The notes: generated by a model from the sequence alone, not told the origin. A stretch of DNA of 64,000 nt from Clostridiales bacterium (GCA_017527865.1 JAFXPN010000039.1:1-64000), one strand, 5' to 3'. Shown: positions 8,652 to 18,258, counted from the first letter of the stretch. Numbers and translations are program-made.

Positions 8652-8714
8652 AAAGGGTAGTAAACTGCCTGCGGATAAAGTAAAATAAGCGAATATCAAT
8701 GAAGGGTAAACAAT

Positions 8715-9908
8715 ATGATCGACGCTAAATTTTATACGGCAGACGGCTTCACGGACACTTTGCCCGGGATCTGCGCATTTAAGAAAAAGACCGAAGGTGA
8801 CCTGCGCGAACTGTTCAGGCTCTACGGATATAAGGAGATAGAAACTCCCGGGATAGAGTATCTCGATATCTACAGCCGGCCCGGATTTGTGAAGGAGGAG
8901 AACCTCTATAAGATGACAGATCAGAAGGGGCGCCTTCTGACGCTCAGATATGACGGCACGATACCTGCGGCCAGGTACGCGGCGGGTGTTAAGGAATTTG
9001 ATTCTTTTGATCCCAAGCTCGCTCCGCTCAGGCTTTGTTATATCGAGAACATGTACCGTTTTGCCGAGTCGGGAGGAGGCAAACAGAGCGAGTTTACCCA
9101 GGCGGGTGTCGAGCTCATGGGTTCTGCCGACTTTGATGCCGATGTCGAGGTGATCGAGATCGCCATAAGATCCGCATTGTCGGCGGGGATCAGGGATCTT
9201 CAGATATCGATAGGACAGGTCAGGCTGTTCGAAGGAATAGCGAATGAGGCAGGCCTTGACGAGAAGAACAGGAATATCATCAGGGAAGCCATAAGCCGCC
9301 GCGATACGGTTACGATAGAAAAGACTTGCGATATGCTGGGTCTGTCAGATGACATGAAACAGCTTCTGCTGATGCTGCCTGATGCATCCGGTACATTTGA
9401 CGTGATCGAAGATCTTAAGGGCCGTGTCTCGGATCCTCAGTCGGCACGCGCTCTCGATAATCTGAAGCACATACTGACGGCGCTCGAGGAAGACGGATTC
9501 ATAAAGTATGTTTCCGTTGATGCGGGACTTACGGGAGGTTCAGTGGATTATTACACAGGTGTGATCTTTAAGGGATTCACCTACGGTGTCGGATTTCCGA
9601 TAATCTCCGGCGGCCGCTACGATAACACGGTTGCTGTCTTCGGCAAGGAGATGGAGTGTGTAGGCTTCTCGCTGTCACTCACACTGGTGCTGACGGCGCT
9701 TATGAGACAGGGTGTGTCCATGGAAGAGAAACCCGTCGATGCGATAATCGGATTCGAGCTGGGACAGCGCGGTAAGGCATACGCCGAAGCCGAGAGATTA
9801 AGATCGGAAGGCCTGTCCGTAATACTTGCGACTGACGGCATGTCAAAGGCAGACATAGAGGCTTATGCCAAGAGCAACGGTGTCGGCAGAGCCGTCTACT
9901 TCGGTTGA
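8715..9908 (+). CDS. hisZ: ATP phosphoribosyltransferase regulatory subunit
   Basis: HisZ is a catalytically dead relative of histidyl-tRNA synthetase that binds HisG and confers histidine feedback. Class II synthetase features are visible: 'GFTDTLPG', 'LYKMTDQKGRLLTLRYDGT' in the motif 2 area and 'TGGSVDYYTGVIFKGF' with 'ISGGRYDN'. The length of 397 aa and the lack of the C-terminal anticodon-binding domain separate it from true HisRS (about 420 aa). The short HisG downstream requires such a partner. The ATG has only a weak ribosome site (GAAGGG about 10 nt upstream). It is the first gene of the his operon, with a leader of roughly 90 nt. Confidence 0.93.
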   Translation: MIDAKFYTADGFTDTLPGICAFKKKTEGDLRELFRLYGYKEIETPGIEYLDIYSRPGFVKEENLYKMTDQKGRLLTLRYDGTIPAARYAAGVKEFDSFDPKLAPLRLCYIENMYRFAESGGGKQSEFTQAGVELMGSADFDADVEVIEIAIRSALSAGIRDLQISIGQVRLFEGIANEAGLDEKNRNIIREAISRRDTVTIEKTCDMLGLSDDMKQLLLMLPDASGTFDVIEDLKGRVSDPQSARALDNLKHILTALEEDGFIKYVSVDAGLTGGSVDYYTGVIFKGFTYGVGFPIISGGRYDNTVAVFGKEMECVGFSLSLTLVLTALMRQGVSMEEKPVDAIIGFELGQRGKAYAEAERLRSEGLSVILATDGMSKADIEAYAKSNGVGRAVYFG

Positions 9909-9927
9909 CAGGGGGTACTCGTAAACA

Positions 9928-10566
9928 ATGTTGACGATAGCTTTATCAAAAGGAAGACTGGCGAACAAGGCGATAGAACTGCTCGAGAATGCGGGTTACG
10001 ACTGTACAGCCGCCAAGGACGAATCAAGGAAGCTCATACTTGAAGATGAGAAAGCGGGTTTGAGATTCATCATGGCCAAGCCCGCCGATGTTCCGACTTA
10101 TGTCGAATACGGCGCGGCTGACATAGGATTTGTCGGCAAGGATACCCTGCTCGAAGAGGGAAGGGACCTCTATGAGGTCGTGGACTTGAAGTACGGCAAA
10201 TGCAGGCTCTGCGTCGCAGGCCCCGTAAGTCTGAAAGACGGCAGGCTTGACCTTATCCCCAACAAGAGGATAGGAACGAAGTATCCCAATATCACGAGGG
10301 CTTACTTCGAGGGCGTTAAGAAGGAGAGCGTGGAGATCATAAAGCTCAACGGTTCCATTGAACTTGCGCCTCTTATAGGACTTGCCGACTGCATCGTCGA
10401 TATCGTCGAATCGGGCAGGACATTAAAGGAGAACGGGCTCGACGTCATAGAGACCGTTGCTGATATCTCGGCGAGAGTGGTCGTCAACAGGGTATCGATG
10501 AAGATGAAGTCAGACGAGATAAGACCGATGATAGAAAAGATCAAGGAACAGGTGGCTCTGGAATGA
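9928..10566 (+). CDS. hisG: ATP phosphoribosyltransferase, short form
   Basis: Catalyses the first step of histidine synthesis, ATP plus PRPP to phosphoribosyl-ATP. It has 212 aa and so lacks the C-terminal regulatory domain of the long form; HisZ supplies the allosteric site. Family motifs include 'ALSKGRL' at the N-terminus, '[12 protein letters not shown]' and the PRPP loop '[20 protein letters not shown]'. Its last codons overlap hisD by 4 bp (ATGA), so translation is coupled. Confidence 0.96.
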   Translation: MLTIALSKGRLANKAIELLENAGYDCTAAKDESRKLILEDEKAGLRFIMAKPADVPTYVEYGAADIGFVGKDTLLEEGRDLYEVVDLKYGKCRLCVAGPVSLKDGRLDLIPNKRIGTKYPNITRAYFEGVKKESVEIIKLNGSIELAPLIGLADCIVDIVESGRTLKENGLDVIETVADISARVVVNRVSMKMKSDEIRPMIEKIKEQVALE

Positions 10567-11873
10567 AGTGTAAATATGTAAACGGAACAAAGGAAAATCT
10601 TAAGGAAGTCTGCGACAGGCTCGGCGCCCGCGGCAAGATGGATTTAGGCCCCGTCATAACGACGGTCCAGGGTGTCATCGATGACATAAGGGCAAGAGGT
10701 GACGAAGCCGTACTCGAATATACAAAGAAGTTCGATAAGGCCGATCTCACACCGGATACGATGGCGGTTACGGCTGATGAGATAAAGCAGGCGTATTCAA
10801 GTCTCGAGAAAGAGGATCCCGAACTTCTCCGTGTCATGAAGAAAGCCGCGGAGAACATCAGGGTATTCCACGAGCGCCAAAGGGAAGAAGGCTTCATGAT
10901 GGATACGGCCGAAGGATCAAAGATCGGCGTTAAGGTCAGACCGGTATCGATCGCAGGCGTGTATGTTCCGGGAGGGACAGCGCCGCTCCCGTCGACGGTC
11001 CTCATGGATGTAATTCCCGCTTCAGTGGCAGGCGTTCCCAGGATAGTATTCTGTACTCCGCCGAGAGCCGACGGCTCGATCGCGCCGGTCATACTGGCGG
11101 CTGCGGATATCGCAGGGGCCACCGAGATCTATAAGGTCGGAGGATCTCAGGCGATCGCGGCGATGGCATACGGGACACAGACGATACCGAGAGTCGATAA
11201 GATCTGCGGCCCCGGAAACATATTCGTCAACACCGCCAAGAGGCTGGTCTACGGTCAGGTTGATATCGATATGTTCGCAGGTCCTTCGGAGGTCATCATC
11301 ATTGCGGACGATACCGCCGATCCCGAATTCGTTGCGGCGGACATGCTGGCCCAGGCTGAACACGATAAGCTCGCATCGGCGATAGTCCTCGCCGTCGGCG
11401 AAGACCTTGCGCGCAAGGTATGGGAGGCTGCCGACAGAAGATCTGAGACGGCAGTGAGGAAAGAACAGCTCCGTGGATCTATGGAGGATTACTGTTCCGT
11501 TATCTGTGTCGATTCCGTCGAGACCGCCGTGGCGTTCTCGGAGGAGCTTGCTCCCGAGCATCTCGAACTGTGCGTAAGGGATCCGGAAAAGGTATTGGAG
11601 AGCATTAACAACGCAGGCGCCGTATTCCTCGGCAATTACTCTCCCGAGCCTTTGGGCGACTACTTCGCGGGTCCCAATCACACACTCCCGACTTCGGGCA
11701 CGGCGAGGTTCTTCTCGCCTCTCAACACGGGAGATTTCTATAAGAAGATGAGTGTCATTGACTATAATGAAGAGTCTTTGAAAAATGTATATAAGGATGT
11801 TGCCAAGTTCGCCGCAAGCGAGGGCCTGTACTGCCACGCAGCATCCGCGCTTGTAAGATTTGAGGAGGCGTAA
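10563..11873 (+). CDS. hisD: Histidinol dehydrogenase
   Basis: Performs the last two oxidations, L-histidinol to L-histidine, with NAD and a zinc ion. The 436-aa length is standard. Diagnostic stretches are '[16 protein letters not shown]', '[15 protein letters not shown]', '[16 protein letters not shown]' and '[12 protein letters not shown]'; the zinc-site region reads '[13 protein letters not shown]'. It overlaps hisG by 4 bp and hisC by one base (TAATG). Confidence 0.97.
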   Translation: MKCKYVNGTKENLKEVCDRLGARGKMDLGPVITTVQGVIDDIRARGDEAVLEYTKKFDKADLTPDTMAVTADEIKQAYSSLEKEDPELLRVMKKAAENIRVFHERQREEGFMMDTAEGSKIGVKVRPVSIAGVYVPGGTAPLPSTVLMDVIPASVAGVPRIVFCTPPRADGSIAPVILAAADIAGATEIYKVGGSQAIAAMAYGTQTIPRVDKICGPGNIFVNTAKRLVYGQVDIDMFAGPSEVIIIADDTADPEFVAADMLAQAEHDKLASAIVLAVGEDLARKVWEAADRRSETAVRKEQLRGSMEDYCSVICVDSVETAVAFSEELAPEHLELCVRDPEKVLESINNAGAVFLGNYSPEPLGDYFAGPNHTLPTSGTARFFSPLNTGDFYKKMSVIDYNEESLKNVYKDVAKFAASEGLYCHAASALVRFEEA

Positions 11874-12973
11874 TGAGCAAGTTTTGGAACCGCAAGATAA
11901 ATGAGATCGAACCCTATGTCGCAGGTGAGCAGCCTAAGAAGGGCGAGCAGGTCATAAAACTCAACACCAACGAGAATCCGTACCCGCCTTCTCCCATGAC
12001 GCGTGTCATCTTAAGGACGTTCGATTATTCCAATCTGAGGCTTTATCCCGATACGAATGCTTCCGGCTTTGCGGAAGCGGCTGCAAAGAAGGAGGGCGTA
12101 TTGCCCTCGCAGATCTTCGCGGGGAACGGATCCGATGAAGTCCTCGCGCTGTGCTTCCAGACCTTCTTCGAAAAGGAGAGCCGCACAAGTCTTCCGGTCC
12201 TGTCCCCCGAGTTCTCTTACAGCTTTTATCCGGTGTTCGAGAGATTCTATGACATAAGGTCCGAGCTCATTCCTTTGAGAGAGAACTTCAGGCTCGATCC
12301 TTCCGATTATACCGGCATCCCCAACTGCGGGATCGTGATCGCGAATCCGAACGCTCCGACTTCGCGGGCGATAAGCCTTGAAGACATCGAAGTGATACTG
12401 AAGGGCAATCCCGATTCCGTCGTCGTCATAGATGAGGCTTACGGTGATTTTACGGATCCTTACTTTACCGCGGTCTCACTGCTTCCCCGGTATCCCAATC
12501 TCGTCGTGGTCAAGACTATGTCAAAGTCTTACAGCCTTGCGGGACTCAGGGTAGGATATGCGGTCGCTTCGGAAGAGCTCATCGAGGGTTTAAAAAGAGC
12601 GAGGGATTCGTTCAATTCGTATCCTACGGACAGGCTTGCCCAGGTCCTTGCCGCGGGTGCCATCCGCGATGAAGCATATCACAGGGCATGCACGGATAAG
12701 ATCATCGCGACCAGAAGATATACCACGGAGGCTCTGCGTGAACTGGGCTTTTCCGTGCCTGATTCGTCGGCTAATTTCATTTTCGCGAAGGTGCCGGAGG
12801 GAATTGACGCGGAATCGTTATACAAGAACCTGCGCGCACGGGGTATACTTGTAAGGTATTTTAAGACTGAAGGCCTGGACGACAGACTCCGTATCACGAT
12901 AGGCACGCCTGAGGACATGGAAGAGTTCGTCGATGAGGTAAGGCAGGAGGTTAACAATGCCAAGAACGGCTGA
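11873..12973 (+). CDS. hisC: Histidinol-phosphate aminotransferase
   Basis: PLP-dependent fold-type I aminotransferase converting imidazole-acetol phosphate to histidinol phosphate. Residues for PLP are visible: 'NENPYPPSP' near the N-terminus, D187 in '[11 protein letters not shown]', and Schiff-base lysine K218 in '[17 protein letters not shown]'. It has 366 aa. The stop overlaps the start of hisB by 17 bp, in a different frame. An AGGAGG inside the end of hisC serves hisB. Confidence 0.95.
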   Translation: MSKFWNRKINEIEPYVAGEQPKKGEQVIKLNTNENPYPPSPMTRVILRTFDYSNLRLYPDTNASGFAEAAAKKEGVLPSQIFAGNGSDEVLALCFQTFFEKESRTSLPVLSPEFSYSFYPVFERFYDIRSELIPLRENFRLDPSDYTGIPNCGIVIANPNAPTSRAISLEDIEVILKGNPDSVVVIDEAYGDFTDPYFTAVSLLPRYPNLVVVKTMSKSYSLAGLRVGYAVASEELIEGLKRARDSFNSYPTDRLAQVLAAGAIRDEAYHRACTDKIIATRRYTTEALRELGFSVPDSSANFIFAKVPEGIDAESLYKNLRARGILVRYFKTEGLDDRLRITIGTPEDMEEFVDEVRQEVNNAKNG

Positions 12974-13547
12974 GATAACAAGGAAGACCAAAGAGACAGA
13001 TATTGCCGTTAAGGTCGATCTCGACGGCAAGGGGATCAGCAGGATCGATACCGGGATCGGATTCTTCGATCACATGCTGACGGCGCTTTCCAAGCATTCC
13101 GGAATCGATATGGATATTACCTGCAGGGGCGATCTTCAGGTCGATGCGCATCACAGTATCGAAGATACGGGCATAGTTCTTGGTCAGGCCGTAAATAAGG
13201 CTCTCGGTGACATGACCGGCATCAGGCGTTACGGATCGGCAATGATCCCGATGGATGAGGCATTGGGACAGGCCGTGATCGATGTATCGGGCAGACCTTT
13301 TATCGTATTTGACTGTGCGTTCACAGCAGACATGATGGGCGCCATGGATACCCAGCTTGTCGAGGAGTTCATGAGATCGTTTGCATACAATGCAGGAATC
13401 ACTCTTCACATCAGCTGTCCTTACGGAACTAATGATCACCACAAGGCAGAGGCGATGTTCAAGGCGCTCGCAAGGGCTTTGAGAGAAGCGACGGAGATCG
13501 ATCCGAGATTCGAAGGAGAGGTCATCTCCACCAAAGGAATAATCTAA
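12957..13547 (+). CDS. hisB: Imidazoleglycerol-phosphate dehydratase
   Basis: Manganese enzyme dehydrating IGP to imidazole-acetol phosphate. Monofunctional at 196 aa, without the histidinol-phosphatase domain of the enterobacterial fusion. Metal-binding signatures are 'FFDHML', '[11 protein letters not shown]' and '[18 protein letters not shown]'. The histidinol phosphatase gene is not in this window. It starts inside hisC with a good AGGAGG 8 bases before the ATG. Next comes purC after 18 bp. Confidence 0.96.
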   Translation: MPRTAEITRKTKETDIAVKVDLDGKGISRIDTGIGFFDHMLTALSKHSGIDMDITCRGDLQVDAHHSIEDTGIVLGQAVNKALGDMTGIRRYGSAMIPMDEALGQAVIDVSGRPFIVFDCAFTADMMGAMDTQLVEEFMRSFAYNAGITLHISCPYGTNDHHKAEAMFKALARALREATEIDPRFEGEVISTKGII

Positions 13548-13565
13548 TCAACGGAGGATATAAAA

Positions 13566-14447
13566 ATGCTTATCAAGGATACTGATTTTATAGATAAGCC
13601 GATACTCGCGAAGGGTAAGGTAAGGAATATCTATGACCTGGGCGACAGCCTTCTTCTTATCGTTACCGACAGGATATCGGCGTTTGATGTCGTATTCGAC
13701 GAACTGATACCCGATAAGGGCAAGGTACTCTCATCGATATCGGCTTTCTGGTTTGATTACACGAAGGACATAATCCCGAACCACGTGATCACTACGGACG
13801 TATCGAAATATCCTCAGGGATTTGATCAGTACAAAGAGCAGCTCGAGGGAAGATCCATGCTCGTTAAGAAAGCGCAGATGCTTCCCGCAGAGTGTATCGT
13901 AAGAGGATATCTCGAGGGTTCCGCCCTGAAGGAATATAAGGCGAACGGAACCGTCGGCGGCGTAAAGATGCCAGAGGGCATGGTTCAGGGAGATAAACTG
14001 CCCGAGCCTTTGTTCACGCCTTCCACCAAGGAGGAGAGCGGACACGACATCAACATCACCTACGAGCAGCTTATTGACCTTATCGGCGAAGAAGATGCCA
14101 GGGCTCTGCGTGATTCTTCCATCGCTCTTTACAACAAGGTATCGGCCTATGCCCTTACCAAGGGTCTGATCCTCGCCGATACCAAGTTCGAGTTCGGCAA
14201 GATCGACGGCGTGCTTACGGTCTGTGATGAGATGTTTACACCTGATTCGTCGAGATTCTGGGATGCTGCGGACTATGAGCCCGGACATGCCCAGAAGAGC
14301 TTTGACAAGCAGTTCTTAAGAGAGTGGCTTGAGACGCTCGACTGGGATAAGACATATCCCGCGCCGACCCTGCCTCAGGAGATCATCGACAAGACTGCGA
14401 GCAAGTACCGCGAGTGCTATTCAAGGCTCACAGGCAAGGAGATCTGA
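13566..14447 (+). CDS. purC: SAICAR synthetase inside the his operon
   Basis: Purine enzyme ligating aspartate to CAIR to form SAICAR, with ATP. The 293-aa length matches the longer bacterial and yeast-like type rather than the 237-aa E. coli type. Typical segments are 'GKVRNIYDLGDSLLLIVTDR', 'ISAFDVV', 'ECIVRGYLEGSALKEYK', 'LFTPSTKEE' and 'DEMFTPDSSRFW'. It has its own GGAGG and sits between hisB and hisH with gaps of 18 and 4 bp. Other pur genes are absent. SAICAR is two steps from AICAR, the by-product of HisFH, so the placement joins the two pathways. Confidence 0.96.
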   Translation: MLIKDTDFIDKPILAKGKVRNIYDLGDSLLLIVTDRISAFDVVFDELIPDKGKVLSSISAFWFDYTKDIIPNHVITTDVSKYPQGFDQYKEQLEGRSMLVKKAQMLPAECIVRGYLEGSALKEYKANGTVGGVKMPEGMVQGDKLPEPLFTPSTKEESGHDINITYEQLIDLIGEEDARALRDSSIALYNKVSAYALTKGLILADTKFEFGKIDGVLTVCDEMFTPDSSRFWDAADYEPGHAQKSFDKQFLREWLETLDWDKTYPAPTLPQEIIDKTASKYRECYSRLTGKEI

Positions 14448-14451
14448 TCAT

Positions 14452-15078
14452 TTGATCGGCATCGTTGATTACAAGATGGGCAATCTCGCCTCTGTGCGCA
14501 AAGCCCTTGAATACATTCACCGCGAATGCCGGATCACGGATGATCCTGAGTTTATCGCATCCTGTGATGCATTGATATTGCCGGGGGTGGGAGCTTTTGC
14601 TCCCGCGATGGAAGCTCTTAAGGATAAAGGTCTCGATGCTGCCGTCAGGAAGTTCGCGGCATCAGGGAAGCCCCTGCTCGGGATCTGTCTCGGGATGCAG
14701 CTTCTGTTCTCCGAGTCCGAGGAGGGCGCAGGTGAAGACGGCAATGTAAAAGGTCTTGATCTGATCCCCGGAAGCGTCAGGAAGTTTCCTTCTTCGGCTA
14801 CTGTCGACAAAGGACTGAAGGTCCCCCAGATGGGCTGGAACAAGCTTGAAGATGTAACCGGAAGCCTTCTGCGCGAGGGTGACTACGTGTATTTTGTCCA
14901 TTCGTTCTATTGCGATCCGGAGGATAAAGCTTTTGCGGCGGCATATGCCGAATACGGGATAAAGTATGTATGCGCAGTACAGAAGGACAATCTCTTTGCC
15001 ACTCAGTTTCATCCCGAGAAGAGCGGCGAGGCCGGTCTTCAGATCCTGGACAGATTCGCAAGGAGGATAAAGAAGTGA
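14452..15078 (+). CDS. hisH: Imidazole glycerol phosphate synthase, glutaminase subunit
   Basis: Class I glutamine amidotransferase feeding ammonia to HisF. The triad is visible: C79 in 'LLGICLGMQLLF', and H187 and E189 in 'QFHPEKSGEAG'; 'GVGAFAPAM' is also conserved. I chose the TTG at 14452, which has AAGGAG ten bases upstream and starts the canonical 'IGIVDYKMGNL'; this gives 208 aa. A longer reading from an in-frame ATG at 14329 would run through purC and is not credible. The last bases overlap the GTG start of hisA by 4 bp. Confidence 0.95.
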   Translation: MIGIVDYKMGNLASVRKALEYIHRECRITDDPEFIASCDALILPGVGAFAPAMEALKDKGLDAAVRKFAASGKPLLGICLGMQLLFSESEEGAGEDGNVKGLDLIPGSVRKFPSSATVDKGLKVPQMGWNKLEDVTGSLLREGDYVYFVHSFYCDPEDKAFAAAYAEYGIKYVCAVQKDNLFATQFHPEKSGEAGLQILDRFARRIKK

Positions 15079-15788
15079 TAATACTTCCCGCAGTAGATCT
15101 TCTCGGAGGAAAGTGCGTAAGGCTTTTGAAGGGTGACTATGATAAGGTCACTGTCTATAACGATGATCCGCTGTCGCAGGCATGGGAATTTAAAGAAGCC
15201 GGCGCGCAGTGGATACATGTGGTCGATCTCGATGCCGCCAGAACAGGTGTTCCGACAAACCACGCGATAATACGGCAGATTGCGGAGAAGACCGGACTCA
15301 AGGTGGACACGGGCGGCGGCATCCGCAACATGGATACTTTAAGAAGATGGATAGAAGACTACGGCGTATCAAGATGTGTGCTGGGCACCGCAGCCGTCAG
15401 GGACAGAGCTTTTACGGAGAATGCTCTTGAGCTTTACGGCGATAAGATCGCCATCGGCATCGACGCCAAGGACGGCGAGGTCGCCGTCGACGGCTGGACC
15501 GAAGGCTCGGGACTCGATGCTGTGGAATTTGCCCTCATCATGAAGTCCATAGGAGCAGAAACGATAGTGTTTACCGATATCGCCAGAGACGGCATGCTTA
15601 CAGGCCCCGCAGTTTCTTCAACGAAGCTGATGGTCGAATCGACGGGTCTTGATGTTATTGCTTCGGGCGGCATCGGGAGCAACGAAGACATAGATAAAGT
15701 CAGAACGACAGGCTGCGCGGGCGTGATCGTCGGCAAGGCCATTTACGAAGGAAAGGTCGATCTTAAGGCGTGCTTACAAAAAGGATAA
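15075..15788 (+). CDS. hisA: ProFAR isomerase
   Basis: TIM-barrel isomerase acting on ProFAR, fourth step of the pathway. Starts with '[16 protein letters not shown]' (catalytic Asp8). Also visible are '[15 protein letters not shown]', '[14 protein letters not shown]' and '[11 protein letters not shown]'. The GTG at 15075, preceded by AGGAGG at eight bases and overlapping the hisH stop (GTGA), gives 237 aa, the family norm. It overlaps the next gene by 19 bp. Confidence 0.95.
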   Translation: MIILPAVDLLGGKCVRLLKGDYDKVTVYNDDPLSQAWEFKEAGAQWIHVVDLDAARTGVPTNHAIIRQIAEKTGLKVDTGGGIRNMDTLRRWIEDYGVSRCVLGTAAVRDRAFTENALELYGDKIAIGIDAKDGEVAVDGWTEGSGLDAVEFALIMKSIGAETIVFTDIARDGMLTGPAVSSTKLMVESTGLDVIASGGIGSNEDIDKVRTTGCAGVIVGKAIYEGKVDLKACLQKG

Positions 15789-16900
15789 TACCCTGTCTTG
15801 ATGTCAAAGACGGAAGAGTCGTTAAGGGAGTTAACTTCGTATCCCTGAGAGATGCGGGTGACCCGGTCGAGTGCGCGAAGCAGTATAACCTGTCCGGCGC
15901 CGATGAGCTGGTATTCCTGGATATTACCGCCACTCTCGAAGCCCGTGATACCGTTATCGATATGGTGGAGCGCGTTGCCGATGAGGTGTTCATCCCCTTT
16001 ACCGTAGGCGGCGGGATACGTACGGTCGAAGACATACGGGCTATCCTGAATGCGGGCGCGGATAAGGTGTCGCTGAACTCCGCCGCGGTCAAGGATCCGT
16101 CTTTTGTAAAGAAGGCGTCGGAACTGTTTGGCGCGCAGTGCATAGTTGTCGCCATCGATGTTAAGAGAAGAAAGGGACAGGAGGACAAGTTCCCTTCGGG
16201 ATGGGAAGTGGTCATCGCGGGCGGCACGAAGCCTACCGGCTTAGATGCCCTCGGGTGGGCAAAGGAAGCCGTCAGCTTGGGCGCAGGCGAGATCCTGCTT
16301 ACATCCATGGACAGGGACGGCACCAAGTCCGGATTTGATAATGAGATAACCTCCATGATAGCGGATGAAGTTCCGGTTCCCGTCATCGCTTCAGGCGGAG
16401 CCGGATGCATGGAAGATTTTTACGACGGCATTGTTGAGGGAAAGGCAGATGCTGTCCTGGCGGCTTCACTCTTTCACTTCGGCGAGATAAAGATATCTGA
16501 CCTTAAGACCTATCTTGAGGGGCGAGGGATCCCGGTAAGAAAGATCCCCGCGACGCTTGACATGTGGGCTCATATGAAGAAGAATTCCGACGGCATGGTG
16601 CCTGTTGTGGCGCAGGACTATGAGAATAATGAGGTCCTCATGGTCGCGTATATGAACTATGAAGCTTTTCGCTTAACGCAGGAGACCGGATACATGCATT
16701 ATTATTCCCGTTCCCGCAACACCCTTTGGAAGAAAGGCGAGACGAGTGGCCATGTGCAGAAGGTGATCTCGTGCTCGATAGACTGCGACCGCGACACGCT
16801 GCTGTATAAGATAGATCAGACGGGCGCCGCGTGCCACACCGGGAACAGAACGTGTTTCTATACCCCTCTCGAGGATTGGGATACTGATTCAAATGAATAA
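15770..16900 (+). CDS. hisFI: HisF-HisI fusion: IGP synthase cyclase + PRA-CH
   Basis: A 376-aa bifunctional protein. Residues 1-255 are HisF, the TIM-barrel cyclase making IGP and AICAR, with catalytic D11 ('[11 protein letters not shown]') and D130 ('VVAIDVKRR'), plus '[12 protein letters not shown]' and 'IASGGAG'. Residues about 270-376 are phosphoribosyl-AMP cyclohydrolase: '[17 protein letters not shown]', '[17 protein letters not shown]', metal motif D338-C-D-R-D and zinc cysteines near 355 and 362. The linker is only about 15 residues. No stop or frameshift separates the halves. HisI usually fuses to HisE, so this pairing is unusual. The GTG start overlaps hisA. Confidence 0.94.
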   Translation: MLTKRIIPCLDVKDGRVVKGVNFVSLRDAGDPVECAKQYNLSGADELVFLDITATLEARDTVIDMVERVADEVFIPFTVGGGIRTVEDIRAILNAGADKVSLNSAAVKDPSFVKKASELFGAQCIVVAIDVKRRKGQEDKFPSGWEVVIAGGTKPTGLDALGWAKEAVSLGAGEILLTSMDRDGTKSGFDNEITSMIADEVPVPVIASGGAGCMEDFYDGIVEGKADAVLAASLFHFGEIKISDLKTYLEGRGIPVRKIPATLDMWAHMKKNSDGMVPVVAQDYENNEVLMVAYMNYEAFRLTQETGYMHYYSRSRNTLWKKGETSGHVQKVISCSIDCDRDTLLYKIDQTGAACHTGNRTCFYTPLEDWDTDSNE

Positions 16901-16919
16901 ATAAAGGGAGACGAACCTT

Positions 16920-17198
16920 ATGAATATCACGAACGAACTTTACAACGTTATCCTTGACAGACAGAAGGAACCCCAGGAAGGATCGTATACGAACTACCTT
17001 CTTGATGCAGGCACGGAGAAGATCGCGAAGAAGGTCGGCGAGGAAGCCGTGGAGACTGCTATTGCTGCAGCGAAGGGCAGCAAGTCCGATGTTATCGCAG
17101 AGATAGCCGATGTCGAATACCATCTGCTCGTTCTTATGGTCCATATGGGGATCACCCTCGAGGATGTCGAGAAGGAGCTTCGGGGAAGAAGAAGTTGA
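16920..17198 (+). CDS. hisE: Phosphoribosyl-ATP pyrophosphatase
   Basis: Small all-alpha MazG-like enzyme hydrolysing PR-ATP to PR-AMP, second step. The 92-aa protein has the conserved 'YTNYLLDAGTEKIAKKVGEE' and 'EAVETAIAA' metal-binding helices and 'EIADVEYHLLVLM'. It stands alone here, since HisI is attached to HisF. AGGGAG precedes its ATG. It overlaps the next gene by 4 bp. Confidence 0.95.
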   Translation: MNITNELYNVILDRQKEPQEGSYTNYLLDAGTEKIAKKVGEEAVETAIAAAKGSKSDVIAEIADVEYHLLVLMVHMGITLEDVEKELRGRRS

Positions 17199-17986
17199 TA
17201 ACGGCCGCTTCCTGTGTGCTCGCCGCCGCGCTCATCTTTACGGGCGCTTCCGCGGGCAGTGTCCGGGAAGACTTTGCTGCGGATACGGACGGGGACGGTT
17301 CGGCGGATCAGGCTGATGCGGTCCCTTATGCCGTAAATCCTCTTATCAATTACATCATAGTGGGCGAAGACTATGACGGCGAAGACGTGTTCAGCGATGA
17401 AGTCGCGGTTTACGAACAGCTGCTGAATGAAGCGGGCATGGAGTGGATGACCCTTCATATCGACAGCTGGGATGAGTTTAATCTGTTCTGGCAGAATATG
17501 AAGAGTATGAATGCGGACGGAACGGTTAACAGTCTTGAGCTGTACAGAGGCGTGGACAATCTCATAATCGAATGTCACGGGAATGAGGGAGGCCTGCTGC
17601 TTGATCCGTATGACGGATACGAGGGCATAAACATCGCCGACTTCGAACTGCTGGGGCAGATACAGTCTGCTCCGATAATCTCGGCGGACATACGATCCTG
17701 TTATTCCGGGTGCATGGAAGAGGATACGAACGCGGCGTATGAGATGGCGGAAAACTGCGATGTGGGCGCGGTGTACGGATGGGACGGACTTGTCTATTTT
17801 GATCCCGATTCGAGGTCCAGTTGTTACAAATACCCTGAATCAGACGGACATTTCCTGTTTTACCGGGACGGCTCGGCGGTAGTCACCGAGAGGATAGAGG
17901 CTGACAGAAGTTTCTTTGATCCCGATGAGGATGCGGATATCTTCTTTTTCCGCACGGTGCTAAGGAGCACGGCATCCGCCCGTTAA
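17195..17986 (+). CDS. Secreted protein with possible caspase-like His/Cys pair
   Basis: No family is recognised with certainty. The 263-aa protein has a hydrophobic N-terminal signal (about 1-20, 'AALIFTGASAG') and an Asp-rich calcium-type motif 'DTDGDGSADQADAVP' (30-44) like thrombospondin type 3 repeats. The middle has 'DNLIIECHGNEGGLLL' with H128 and 'APIISADIRSCYSGC' with C169. A hydrophobic strand before His-Gly, and another before Cys-x-Ser-Gly, are the layout of clan CD peptidases (caspase/gingipain/clostripain/CHAT). The TTG start overlaps the hisE stop. Three in-frame lysine codons lie directly before it, as a signal peptide would want, so the true start may differ. It is the last gene of the his operon, function unknown. 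Confidence 0.6.
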   Translation: MITAASCVLAAALIFTGASAGSVREDFAADTDGDGSADQADAVPYAVNPLINYIIVGEDYDGEDVFSDEVAVYEQLLNEAGMEWMTLHIDSWDEFNLFWQNMKSMNADGTVNSLELYRGVDNLIIECHGNEGGLLLDPYDGYEGINIADFELLGQIQSAPIISADIRSCYSGCMEEDTNAAYEMAENCDVGAVYGWDGLVYFDPDSRSSCYKYPESDGHFLFYRDGSAVVTERIEADRSFFDPDEDADIFFFRTVLRSTASAR

Positions 17987-18005
17987 CGGCCAAGCGAAAA
18001 ACTCA

Positions 18006-18034
18006 TTGACTTAACCCTTATACCGTGGTATCAT
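18006..18034 (+). promoter_or_regulatory. Promoter of rpmG-secE-nusG
   Basis: TTGACT (18006-18011), 17 bp, TATCAT (18029-18034). Transcription would begin near 18041. A short AAAGCCGCAAGG element (18045-18056, GCC-GCAA-GG(T) mini-hairpin) then lies at the 5' end of the transcript, followed by seven T. Confidence 0.75.
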
Positions 18035-18093
18035 CTTCGAGCAAAAAGCCGCAAGGTCTTTTTTTATTGTGTAGAAAACGGAGGAGCTAGGTT

Positions 18094-18258
18094 ATGGCTA
18101 AGGCTGATGTCAGAGATAAGCTTACACTCGCTTGTGAAGAGTGCAAGAGAAGAAATTATCAGACATATAAGAATAAGAAGAATACTACCGAGAGATTAGA
18201 GCTCAAGAAGTATTGCCCTTTCTGCCGTAAGCATACGGTACACAAGGAGACCAAGTAA
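18094..18258 (+). CDS. rpmG: 50S ribosomal protein L33
   Basis: A 54-aa zinc-type L33 starting '[18 protein letters not shown]'. Two CxxC pairs (CEEC and CPFC) show the zinc-binding form. GGAGGAG lies seven bases before the ATG. Its stop overlaps the secE start (TAATG). This gene order is common in bacteria. Confidence 0.95.
   Translation: MAKADVRDKLTLACEECKRRNYQTYKNKKNTTERLELKKYCPFCRKHTVHKETK

Noticed and set aside
8617..8714. T-box riboswitch in the his leader
   Set aside because: No T-box core (AGGGTGG...ACCGCG type) and the leader of about 90 nt is too short.
11022..11837. 271-codon minus-strand frame opposite hisD
   Set aside because: Shadow of hisD; no supporting signals.
12957..12973. 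Frameshift between hisC and hisB
   Set aside because: Both proteins are complete with intact ends; it is an ordinary 17-bp overlap with an internal ribosome site.
14329..14451. Longer HisH starting at an ATG inside purC
   Set aside because: The canonical HisH start is IGIVDYKMGN at TTG 14452, which has a ribosome site.
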